The notes beneath the pieces are model-generated. The model searched no databases and was not told where the DNA came from. It saw only the letters and a program-made list of their open reading frames with translations. A stretch of DNA of 64,000 bases from contig JAMKCH010084916.1 of the NCBI GenBank assembly GCA_023653785.1, positions 1-64,000 of the forward strand. Direction: 5' to 3'. Shown here in pieces: positions 35,001-47,000 of the stretch. The stretch's first letter is position 1, and the number at the start of each line of letters is the position of its first letter. This DNA comes from Ophioderma brevispina (Eukaryota; Echinodermata; Ophiuroidea; Amphilepidida; Ophiodermatidae). A program made the translations under genes and the position numbers.

Positions 35001-38000
35001 ACCATCTCGGCCGGCGCAAGGCGACGGTCTCGTAGATTAGCCAGTCGTCCAGTGACATGCAGAGGTTGACCCCCTGCCGCCTGAGGAAGGAGCCCCACCT
35101 TCCCGGGGTCATCAAACGTTGAGAAAGACCCTGGGAGAGTGGAAAGCCCGAAGCGGGAGGACCCGTACACTCGTACGGGACTGGCCCTGGAGTGACCTGA
35201 AGCCAGCGACGGTCGGGATTTGCTGGACTGGGACGTGTAGGTAGGGGTCTTTCAGGTCCAGAAGACGCCCAGCTCCCCTTAAAGGACAGCGCAGGACCGA
35301 GCGAGGGTTACATCATGAACCTTGTGGGCCTTGATAAAACTTGTCAGACGGGCTTCAGGTTCAGGACTTGGGACGCAAGCCTCCCGTTTCTTGGGTTCAG
35401 AGAAGGTCGACCAGAACCCCTGTGTGAAGGGGGGTCGACCGGGGAGATGGCGCCCTTCGCCAAGAGCGCAGAGACCTCCGCGAGAAGAACTGGTCCTTCG
35501 GCCGGCGCCCCGGAAGCGGGGTAGGGCTCGGCCGGGAAGTGGAGGGGGTACAGCGTTAATATTCGATTATGGCTACCCCCGTTTCACCCAGCTCAGACCC
35601 CAGGTGAGGGAGAGATGGCTGGCCTTCCAGAACGAAAAGCGATAAGCGGACGAACAACGGAGGTGGAGGGACTCCCTCAAAAGGAGAGACTCCACGGCCG
35701 CCGTGCCCTCCGGATTTAGACCATCTCCACCTTCCCAGGCGCCTTGCATTTGGGAGGGGGACGAGTATTCGGCCTGGCCCCAGGGCTTTCTGAGAAGAAG
35801 CGGCGGGTGCAGGGGGCTTCATTGGGGGCTGAGCGGTGCCGGCTCGCCCCTGCTTGGCGGCATGGCCAGAAGAGGAAGAGCGAGAACGCTTAGACTACTT
35901 CTTCTTGGCCGAAGATTCGCGGAGGAGATCTTCGCCTGGGCCTCATCTGAGCGCCGGCTCGGACTCGACACGTTCCGCTGAAGCAAGCAAGGAGTCCCCG
36001 AAATGTCTCCGAAGAGAACTTCCGGGTCTCCGCTGTCTTCGGCGACTTCCGAATCGAGTTCGGACCTCAGGGTACGAATCGAGAGCAGCGTTTCGGCGCC
36101 GGAGGAAGGGAAGCTCAGGCGACGTGCCAAGGCCATGACACCCTCTAGTCTCGCCTGGTAACCAGCAAGCCAGGACCGTACAGCATCAGAAGTCTATGGA
36201 GAAGCAAACTCCATCCTCGCCCAAAAGAGGACTAAGGTCGGGGGCGAGTGAGTACCATGGCGAAAGACCTGAGTCGCGTACCGGTAGACACTGCCAGGTC
36301 TAGCTGCCGCAACTGATCTTCCCAGAAGGGGGAGTAGCCCAGTTGGCGGCCGCCTTACCCACGGGCTATCGTGGGCCGCCAAGTCGGGGTCCGTGGCTGG
36401 AGTCCGCGCAAGGAGGAGGTAAAATCCTTCTCTGAAGTCCGCAGGGACTTGGTGAAAAAGAATTCACCGAAACATCCGGTGGTCTTCGCGGGCCACTTCC
36501 CCGGAGCCCTTCCACAGTAGACCAATGTCTGATGGAAGGGTCAACGCTTGTACACGTGGGGTGGAAGTAACGAGAAGCCGAGATCCAGCTGTCCCACATC
36601 CGCACCCTACTCCGGCGCGCAAGGCAAGCCGAGCGTGTCGGCAGCCAGGCGGAGCACGGAGGAGTGCTTGCGGGGAGAAGAGACGTGTCCACATCATCCG
36701 CCTCCGGAGCGACTGATTGCCGAGACTGGTCCGGAGGATCAACACTGACAGGGTGAGATGCCTCCGAACCGGAGTCTCCCTCACTGCGCTGACTTCTGAA
36801 ACGTCAGAAATCTGCGGGAGGTAAGAAGTCCGGAGAGGAAGGGCACAGCCCGAGAAGTGAAGCGAGGATGAGGGGGTGGGGTCAGGTGAAGCACATGCGG
36901 CAGCAACACCAAGACCCTCCCGCGGGAATGAGCACAATGGCGCTGACTGGCCAGCAGGCCCGTAAGCCGGCTGAACCAGCCTGACCACGAAGGGCCAGGT
37001 ATGGCCAAGAAGGCGGGGGGCAGTACTCACCAAGTTCCCAGGTACGCTAGCGGGGGTAGTCACGGGTACCGCCCTGCCCAGGCCCGGGGTTACAGGCTGT
37101 ACCATGAGGGACTGCAACCCCCAATGAGGGTGACATATGCCTGCAGTAGCGGGGCGATAACACCGCTCTGACTAGCGCATAGGCGCCCACCCCGACAGCA
37201 CCACGGTACCAAAGGCTGAGCAGCCGACGGGGAGAGGCGCAGGGATGCCATACCCGGGGGGGGCCCCCGCAAGCGGAGCCCCGGTTGAAAAACCCATTAC
37301 CGGACTGATCCACCCCAGCAGTCCAGCCCGACTGGGGTGGGTAGCAAAGTACGGTGGGCGCAGCATAACCCGTGAAGGTCTGGCGGCGGGTACGAAGCCC
37401 CAGCGGGAGCAAGCCACGGTGGCTGCTCCGAAGGATCGCGGGCTGGGGCACCGACAGGGTGAATGCCACAGGCGGATTTTACTACAGAGACTGGTACGGG
37501 GTACCCGCACCTGTCACCACGGAAGGGGTACCCGCATGAGAGGCCAAAGTTGACGGGGTCAGTGGGGCATCAACGGGGGCAACCCTGGCGGAGCCAAAAC
37601 ATGCCACACCAGGCACGGCAGGGCCCGGCAACGGTATGCGAAACAGATGGGTGGCATCCGAAGGACGAGCAAGGATAGCATGCGAGGCCTGGTGAGCGTG
37701 GATGACACCTGCGGGAGCCCGGTGGATGACACCTGCGGTAGCCCGTGGAGGACACCTGCGGTAGCCCGTGAAAGGACAAAGGCATGAAGGAAATACGCGG
37801 GGAGAAAGACGACCTGTCTACACCAGATAGGAAAAGGGGGGAGAGAGTAAAGCGCAGGAAGCCGGTCTAGACATCGTTTATGTACCCACACTTCCCCCTC
37901 TTTTTCTCATTCTTACCCCCCCCTCTTACGAAGACACGGGACTACACACGTTAGGCATCGGAACTAGCCGGCGGGGATCGACCCAGGGCACCGGGGAGTC

Positions 38001-41000
38001 CCATCACCAATCACCACACTGGAACATTTCACCGCCCGGCCGCAACCACCTTGGGTATTGGGCAGGGTGAACCGCGCTATGCCCCACCGGTAAAGACCCC
38101 AGAGAGCTAAACCAGGCGAACCAGCGGCCGGTATCTGCGTGCTTGACGGGTGAACTCCGACGGGCGACGCCCGAGAAACCCGCTGCGAAGCAGCCGAAGG
38201 TGCTCCACCTTCGGGAGCTCCCAGGGCAGCCGGAGCTGGCCGGGAAGATCCCGGACCCGAGCCCGAGTACCACCCCTCCCTTTACCTCAGCGTACGGAAA
38301 GAGTGCCCGTGCCTATGGCGCCCAATGGGCGTTCGGAAATCAATGCCGAAGACAAGCACCGGGTTCGGTGCGGGAGCATTGCAGGTGGTTAACGCAAAGA
38401 GGCGATGGGATCGATAAGATGGATGGAGGGGGACCGGTGGGGACAAAGTCGATTTACGCGCGGGACATAGTGGGTTGACGCGAGCCAGATGGATGACCGC
38501 GTGTCCAGAAACAGAATAAAGGACAAAAAAAAACTTAAGGCGTGCCGTGGAGGGACTCCCGACGTAAAAAAGGACTAGAAACGTCTCGGTAAACTGAGTC
38601 ACAAACGGTTAAAGAATTAAAGAAATTGTTCTAAGTCAGTTCAACATATTTATAAATACACACCAAGCATATATAAATTAAATGACAAACTCCCCCATAT
38701 AGCAACTGTTTCTTGATAGCAGAAGAAAACACAAAGAAACAGAACAGGCCCACAACAAGACAATGGCATCAAAGCTCGCAAAAACGTGCGGAAATGGCGT
38801 CCTTTGTTACCTTTTCCCGCACAAATATAACATGACAGCATGGCGGTAAAAAAGGATACACACAAGAAGCTCTCCGTCGGAGGTCGGAGGTATAAATACA
38901 CGTTAATTTTGCCGTCCATAGAGGGCTTATTCCTTAGTATAATAATCCTTATTATCCAAGATAGTGTGGTAGTAGTATTAGGAGTAGTCCGACGGGGAAG
39001 ACAGTCGTATATCTAATATAAATCTCAAGTTTGGCTAGAGTAAATGGAGCGCGACGGGACACTGTCCGGTTAAGCTACGTGGCCAAAACGGAAAATGAGG
39101 AGGAGAATGGCCGACAGGGTTGTGACATAGGGGTCACTGAAGGGACGGTCCATTTATTTTTAGGGGTGTTATTTGTCTTTTGGCACCGGGCCTTCACTTC
39201 TCAGAGGAAAAAATGCATGATGTTTCAGTCAACAGTGGTTTAAAGGAAATCAGTAGTGTAATGAGTTGTTATTAGTGCAGACAGTATTGATGAAGCAGGC
39301 ATGCTTGAAGTACAAAGATAAACACTCTACTTTCTTGCCTGTGGTGTGCGGCATACCTCTGCCCGCCTTAAATGGCGTCTATGTGCCAATCCGATGGTGT
39401 GTTGTTTGGAGGAAAAGCAACATATCCAAGTAATTGAGCCAGAGATACAGGTTGGTGTTAGTATAAAGTGCTAATATTCAAAATCATCTATTTCATAGGG
39501 CTTAGGCATGCAAAGGGTATGAGACAGAACAGATCTCAAGATAATGGAACCAATCCCTGGTTTCCGTATATATTCTACTGATCACAGGCTATGCTCATGA
39601 TCATTCACCGAAGTAGCACCAGGTTCGCTCAAAATCACATCGATTCCAAGTGAATGCCATTACAGACATTTTTGTGCTCGTGTTTGTAAAAGTAGCCCCC
39701 GATTCACACTTCTTTAATTCAAACCCTGTCAATAGTGGATTATTTCTTTCTCAGCTGAATCTTGATGTTGCTGGTTGGTATAGCTAGAAAACTGTTGGTT
39801 AAAAAAGGTTCAGTCTACAATACAAAGGTCCACTGTCCAAACTCATTAATCTATCTGGGGAAAATTCTAAGTGCAAAGCTGATGCCTTTTGATGAGCACA
39901 AGCAATATTAAGTGGTCTAAAACCAAATATTTCATTAGAGATTATTTTCAATGTGAAACTACAAATTTTGAAGATCAATGAAATCTGTGAATGCCCTATA
40001 ATACGGAGAATCTATGTTAATGAATTCTGTCAAACAATAATGCTGTAAAAAGCTGTTTCTGGTTTAACATTGCTTTGTGTGGTACAGTTTTGTCCTTTTG
40101 GATCCATTCAAAGATTCCCTGCTGGTCAGTTGGAATTGATTATGTGTTTTTTTACTAAACAATAATGCTTCATTTATAGGGACAGCCAAGCTAACAATTA
40201 TAGTCAATTATGATCAAATGGTCAAGCTTTGTGTTGTAATGTGATTTGCTATTGCTAATATTTATATCATCTTTTATTCGACATGTGTACAATTTAAAAC
40301 TAAACATGACATCAGGCATCGGTGGTGGTGGTGCCTAGGGAAGAGGGTCCCTTCCAGAGTTTAGTCCCCCCACCCCCCAAGTGCAAAAATTGCAGAATTT
40401 TGCATTGATTTTATGTTTTCCTCCTCAGAAATTCCCTTTGCTCCCTTGATTTCCCCACAGAAAAAAGTTCTGGTGGATGTACTATAATAAACCTTAAATG
40501 CATCTTGTCTTTCTTTATTAATTACCACAAGAGACTAGAATGGCTTGATGAATCCAAACAAGATTTTCAGGGAAAAGAGAAGACATTACCGGATTTTATA
40601 CTTCAATTTTAAGAGAAAATGCGACTATGTTTTTATCAATACATGTATACATTATGGCAGCATTACCTGTTGGGGTGTAATACTCTTGATGACATTCTTC
40701 TCAATCCACCTGACCATGTGCAGTTGTTCCATGCGTGTCTTCATGTTTTCAAGTTCTACGTGGTAGTCTAGCCGCCTCTTGACTGCATTAGCTACGGCTA
40801 ACTGCCGTTCCCTGAACTCTATCTCAAGCTGCATGGCTACATTCTCCTAAATGAGAAAAGTTGTAAGGGAAGTATTAGTGAGGGCTGGCGTATGCTCTCT
40901 GTGATCCTGTATACTCTTGATTTTTCTGCCCCAATGACCAGTAGCAGGGCATGCACACACACACTTCAAACTACTGGGAGCCGCATAACTATAATGTCAA

Positions 41001-44000
41001 CTAAATACAAACGTGACAATACTACCACCCCACTTCTCACCGTCTATGGGACAACTGTAGTTGTAATTCAGGGTTTAAGCCAGAAAACCCCCTCTATAGA
41101 GAAACCAAAGTATAACTTAAAGAACATCTTCTGTTGTTTTTTTTTTCAAGCGTACAAAAACAAAAATGAAAATTGAGTACCCATGTACAGCAGCATCAGC
41201 ATTAACATGTCAAAAAATGAAATATCTCTATGGCACACAGCTGTTTGAAAGTCTCATTTATTATGACAAATCGAGAAAAAACAAAAAGTATCAACAGCGA
41301 CACACTTTTGACAACTAACTTGGAGTATTTAGACCACTAAATACATCCTGTGTAAATTTGATGAAATTTCATGGTGGACAAATATTGATTTTTCATAAAA
41401 ATCTAGTTTGAAACGTCTTTCTATGGGAAACAGACATATAGAGGGCGCTATAACATACAAATGATCTTTGTAGGCCTATATGGCAAGATTCCCGTAAATG
41501 GATTTTTCTGATTTTTTGCGGGGATAATAGCTCTTGCATCCCTACCTATATCAGTTGTCAAAATTATGTCGCCATTGCTTAAAATTGCCCTAAAAATAAA
41601 AGACAATTTGCATGGTGTCAAACAGCTGTGGGTAGATAGCAGCAATGTATGGCAGCAGTTATCCTCGTTTACCCCCAATTTATAATGTCCCTCTTGCCAT
41701 GAGTTTTCGAAAATGGTCAATTGACAATAAGCCAACTTACCCGCTTAGCATCAAACAAATGGTGCCGTCCCTCCTGTCTCCAGAGTTCCTTCTTTTCACC
41801 ATCTATAGAATCTTGCAAATTTTTCACTTGACTGGTTTTCCAATTTTCTGCACTTTCTAGATGATCCTAGAAGGAGGACAATAAAGAACAGTCTTGTTAT
41901 AATGTTAGGAACTATCAGGTAATATTTGATCTTGGCCAAAGTTTTAAAAACACATATCCAACTTGTATGGCGGACACAATTACTTAGAGCCACAAATCAG
42001 AACAGATAAGTCTCTCAGCACAGCATCTCTATCGTGGTGCAATTGAGTAGAATTATAAATTAAAAAGATAAGCTACTTTAAACATTTTCAAAGCTAGCTT
42101 AAAAGCATCTACATGTTCCGCGTACAATGTTATCAACAGTAAACATTGTACAAACATGTACTCTTAAAAAAAATAATTAGACCTTATGCCAAGTTTCTAC
42201 TTTTAAATATGTACATTTCTATTTGCACTCCCTCTGTGAAAAACAACTCTGGAGCTCTTTTTTTGGGAATAACTGACAGTTCGATTTGATTAAATTAATT
42301 GAATACAATCATATCTGGTCATTGGTTGAGTACCTACTTAATCACCATTTAGTGTATGATTGAGAGTCCCAATTTAACACCTTTTGCGGCTTCAGTAATT
42401 TGGGTGCTTCAGTAATTTATCTGCTATAAATTTTGAAGATTGGCCATAAATTTTAATAAGAACAAATTTATGTGCCGAGTTGTGGAGCCTTGGTAATTTG
42501 GGAAATGAACTGCGAGCCGTCTTTTGTGCTACCTGGAAAATTGACCTGATAAGTTAGTAGGTTGGGGTTAAAATAAGGATGGCTTGCCCTCTGTCCTCAA
42601 TTCATTAAAATGTACACAAAAAATGCCCGCCCAGTTTAAGGCCCAGTAGACTGTTTCTGTTTGTTGTTGAAACAAAAACCCATTTAAAATATGGTTGACA
42701 CATTGATTAAACACACTGTGCTATGGGGCCAATTTAGCTACATATTTTTGTTTCTAAGTCTCCTAAGAGGGACCGAAACTTAACTCTAAATTGTAATCAG
42801 ATGTTTTTGCTGAGTGAGTGGGAAAAAAAACATATGAGGAAATCAGATCATGATTTGCTTACCCACTTTTAAATATCAGTTTAAATATACTGAAAAATCA
42901 TAGCACATTTCCAACATTTTCTACTGGCATGTTTTCTACCTGGCTGATTAAATTTGTAAAGTGAAACCCCAGTTCCAAGTGAGCAAAGTTGTTTCCAGCT
43001 CTTTCCTTGAATTATACTCACCAAAATTGTGAGATTGTTCTATTTTATACATGTATACTTACGAATGATCCAACTAGTGCATTTTTTGTGCTCAAAAAAG
43101 CCATCAGACACCCCTACTGCCACATTAAAAATTTCGGTGCGCCCACGCCTAGCAGCGGTCCCACACTAGCTGGCCAAAACGGAACTGAGGAGGAGCAATG
43201 GCCGACAGGGTGTGCACTGGGGTAACTGGAAGGAGACGGTCCATTGCTTTTAGGGGTGTTATTTGTATTTTGGGCATTTCACTTCTCAAGAAGGAGAACT
43301 GCATGGTTCAGTCAACATTGGTTTAAAGGAAATCAGCTCAGTGTAATGATTTGGATGAGTGCAAGACATTATTGATTAAAGCAGGAATGTGCAGTACAAG
43401 ATAAACATACTACGTTCTGGCCGTTGTGCGATACCTCGGCGCCTTAAATGGCGTCTATGTGCAATCCGATGGTTGTTGTTGGAGGAAAAAGCAAATATCC
43501 AAGTGAATTATGAGCCAGAGTATAAGCGTTGGTGTTAGTATAAGTGATACATAATTCCCCCCCCAAAATCATTATTTCATAGGCTTAGGCTATGCAACGT
43601 AAGGGTATGAGACAGAACAGATTCAAGATATAATGGAACCAATCCCTGGTTTCCGTATATATTCTACTGATCACAGGGCTATGCTCATGATCATTCACAG
43701 AAAGTAGCACCAGGTTCGCTCAAAATCACATCGATTCCAAGTTGAATCCATCAGACAGTTTTGTGTCGTGTTGTAAAGTAGCCCCCGATTCACACTTCTT
43801 TAATTCAAACCCTGGAATAGTGGATTATTTCTTCTCAGCTGAATCTTGATGTTGCTGGTTGTATAGCTAGAAAAAAACTGTTGGTTTTAAAAAAGGTTCA
43901 TTCAGTTAAATACAAATTCCATTGTCAGGAACTCATTAATCTATCTGGGGAAAATTCTAAGTTTGCAAAAGCTGATTTGCCATTTTGATGAGCAAAGCAA

Positions 44001-47000
44001 TATAAGTGGTTCTAAACCAAATATTTCATTCGAGATTATTTCAATGTGAAACTACAACATTTTGAAGATCATGAAATCTGTGAATGCCCTATAATACGGA
44101 GAATCTATGTTAATGAATTCTGTCAAAACCAATAATGCTGTAAAAAGCTGTTTCTGGTTTTTAACATCTTGTGTGTGGGTTATAGTTTTATCCTTTTGGA
44201 TCCATCAAAGATTCACTGCTGCGTCAGTTGGAATCGATATGTGTTTTTTTACTAACCATAATGATTCATTTAAGGGACAGCAAGCTAACCTATAGTCAAT
44301 TCTGATCAAAGGGTCAAGCTTTGTGTTGTAATGTGATTCTATTGTAATATTTAGTCATATTTTTATTGCAGGTGTACAATTTAAAACTAAACATGACATC
44401 AGGGATCGGTGGTGGTGGTGCCAGGGAAGAGGGTCCCTTCCAGAGTTAAGTCCCCCCCCCCCCAAGTGCAAAATTGCAGAATTTGCATTGATTTTATGTT
44501 TTCCTCCTCAGAATTCACTTTGCTCCCTTGATTCCCCACAGAAAAAGTTCTGGTGGATGTATTATAATAAACCTTAAAATGCAATTTGTCTTCTTTATTA
44601 ATTACCACAAGAGATAGATGGCTCTTGATGAATCCACACAAGATTTCAGGGAAAAGAGAAGACATACAGGGATTTTATACTTCAATTTTCAGAGGAAAAA
44701 TGCGACTTATGTTTTTATCAATACATGTATACATATGGCAGCATCTACTGTTGGGGGTATACTCTTGATACCTTCTTCTCAATCCACCTGACCATGTGCA
44801 GTTTTCCATGCGTGTCTTCATGTTTTCAAGTTCTAAGGTGGTAGTCTAGCGCCGCTTGACTGAATTAGCTACGGCTAACTGCCGTTTCCCTGAACTTCTA
44901 TTCAAGCTGCAGGGCTTACATTCTTATCCTAAATTGGAAAAGTTTTTAAGGAAGTATAGTGAGGGCTGGCGTATACTCTCTGGGATCATGTATATCTTGA
45001 TTTTTATGCCCCAATGACCAGTAGCAGGGCATGCACACACACACTTGCCGGACAAATCGCTGGTCAAACTAAGGGGAGCCGCATAACTATAATGTCAACT
45101 AAATACAAACGTGACAATACTAACCACCCCACTTCTCACAGTCTATGGGACAACTGTAGTTGTTAATTCAGGGTTTAAGCCAGAAAACCCCCCTCTATAG
45201 AGAAAACCGAAGTATAACTTAAAGAACTCTTCCGTTTGTTGTTTTTTTTTTCAAGGCGTACAAAAACAAAAATGAAAATTGCGTACCCATGTACAGCGCA
45301 TCAGCATTAACCATGTCAAAAATGAAATAATATCTATGGCACACAGCTGTTGAAAGTCCATTTATTAGACAATCGAGGAGAAGGAAAAGAAAAAACCAAA
45401 AAAGTATCAAACGCGACACAATTTGACAACTACTTGGAGTAGTAGGACACTAAATATCCTGTGTGTAAATGTGATTGAAAATTTATGGTGGACAAATATT
45501 GCTTTTTCATAAAAATCTGTTTGAAGTCGTTCATATGGGAAAAACCGAAAATTTAGAGGGCGCTATAACATACAAATGATCTTGTAGGCCTATATGGCCA
45601 GATTCCCGTAATGATTTTCTGATTTTTGCGGGTAATAGCTTTGCATGTCCCTAATACCTATATCAGTTGTCAAAATTATGTCGACATTGCTAAAATTGCC
45701 TAAAAAGAGAAAAGACAATTTGCAGGTGGTCAAACAGCTCTGTGGGCGATAGCAGCAATGTATGGCAGCAGTTATCCTCGTTTACGCCAATTATAATGTC
45801 CCTCTTGCCATGAGTTTTCGAAAATGGTCAATGCAATTAAGCCAAACTTACCCGTTAGCATCAAACAAATGGTGCCGTCCCTCCTGTCTCCAGAGTTCCT
45901 TCTTTTCACACCATCTATAGAATCTTGCAAATTTTTCACTTGACTGGTTTTTCCAATTTTCTGCACTTTCTAGATGATCCGAGAAGGAGGACAATAAAGA
46001 ACAGTCTTGTTATAATGTTAGGAAATATCAGGTAATATTTGATCTGGCCAAAGTTTTAAAAAACACTTCCAACTTGTATGGCGGACACACAAAGTATTAG
46101 AAGCCACAATTAGAACAAGATAAGTCTCTAAGCAACAAGCATCTCTATCGTGGTGAAATTGAGATGAATTATAAATTAAAAAGATAAGTCTTCAAAACAT
46201 TTTCCCAAAGCTAAGCTTAAAGCATCATACATGTTCACTTCGGACAGATGTTATCATTTCAACATTGTACAAACATTACTCTTAAAAAAAATAATAGACC
46301 TTATGCCAAGTCTACTTTTATAACTATGTACATTTATATTTTGCCTCTGTGAAAAACAAGAACAAACTCTGTAGCTTCTTTGTTTTGTGAATTAAATTAC
46401 AGTTGATTTGATTAATTAATTGATAACAAATCCACTATGGTCATGGTGAGTAACTACTTAATCAACATTTAGTGTATGATTTGAGAGTCCCAATAAAACC
46501 CTGTGCGCTTCAGTAATTTGAGTGCTTCAGGTAATTTAATCTGCTATAAATGTGAAGTGGGCCTAAATTTTAACTAGCAACAAAATTATGTGCCGATGTG
46601 TGAGCTTGTTAAATTTGTGATGATGGAAATGAACTGGCGAGCCTTTTTGTGTACCGGAAAATTGACCTGATAAGTAGTAGACGTTGGGTTTTTAAAACCT
46701 AAGCTGGGCTCTGCCCTCCTGGTACTCAATTCATTAAATGTACACAAAAATGCCCTGCCCGTTAAGGCCAGTAGATGTTTCTGTTTGTTGTTCTGAACAA
46801 AAACATTTCAAATATGGTTTGACCACATTGATTAACACACACTGTGATATGGGCCAATTTAGTAACTATTTTGTTTCTCTACTCTCTACGAGGTGTGGAC
46901 GACTTAAACTCTAAAATTTGTAATCAGATGTTTTTGTGATGTGCGTAGGAAAAACTCATTGAGAAATCAGATCATGTTTGCGTTACCCACTTTTAAATAT

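Larger units (their letters stand above)
32930..38480 (-). mobile_element. DIRS-like retrotransposon 2, GC-rich, in an ATP5PB intron
   Basis: About 5.5 kb of GC-rich DNA in an AT-rich intron. On the minus strand the order is an ORF1/gag-like region (about 38.4-35.6 kb), reverse transcriptase (about 35.5-34.65), RNase H (about 34.5-34.2), a linker and a tyrosine recombinase (about 33.56-33.0), the DIRS layout. Length fits a nearly full element. Each domain is broken into several frames, so it is not functional. It lies antisense-neutral, that is on the same strand as ATP5PB, between its last two exons. Confidence 0.82.
39081..43171. repeat. 4.1-kb tandem duplication, copy 1
   Basis: Begins at GGCCAAAACGGAA and ends with the block ACGCCTAGCAGCGGTCCCAC. 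Colinear along its whole length with 43172-47270, period about 4.09 kb. Differences are dominated by 1-5 base indels spaced every few tens of bases, many outside homopolymers. This copy carries the intact exons 4 and 5 of ATP5PB. Confidence 0.93.

Noticed and set aside
36464..37117. Long minus-strand ORF of 217 codons
   Set aside because: It lies in the GC-rich ORF1-like part of DIRS-2, where all six frames stay open by composition. No recognisable domain.
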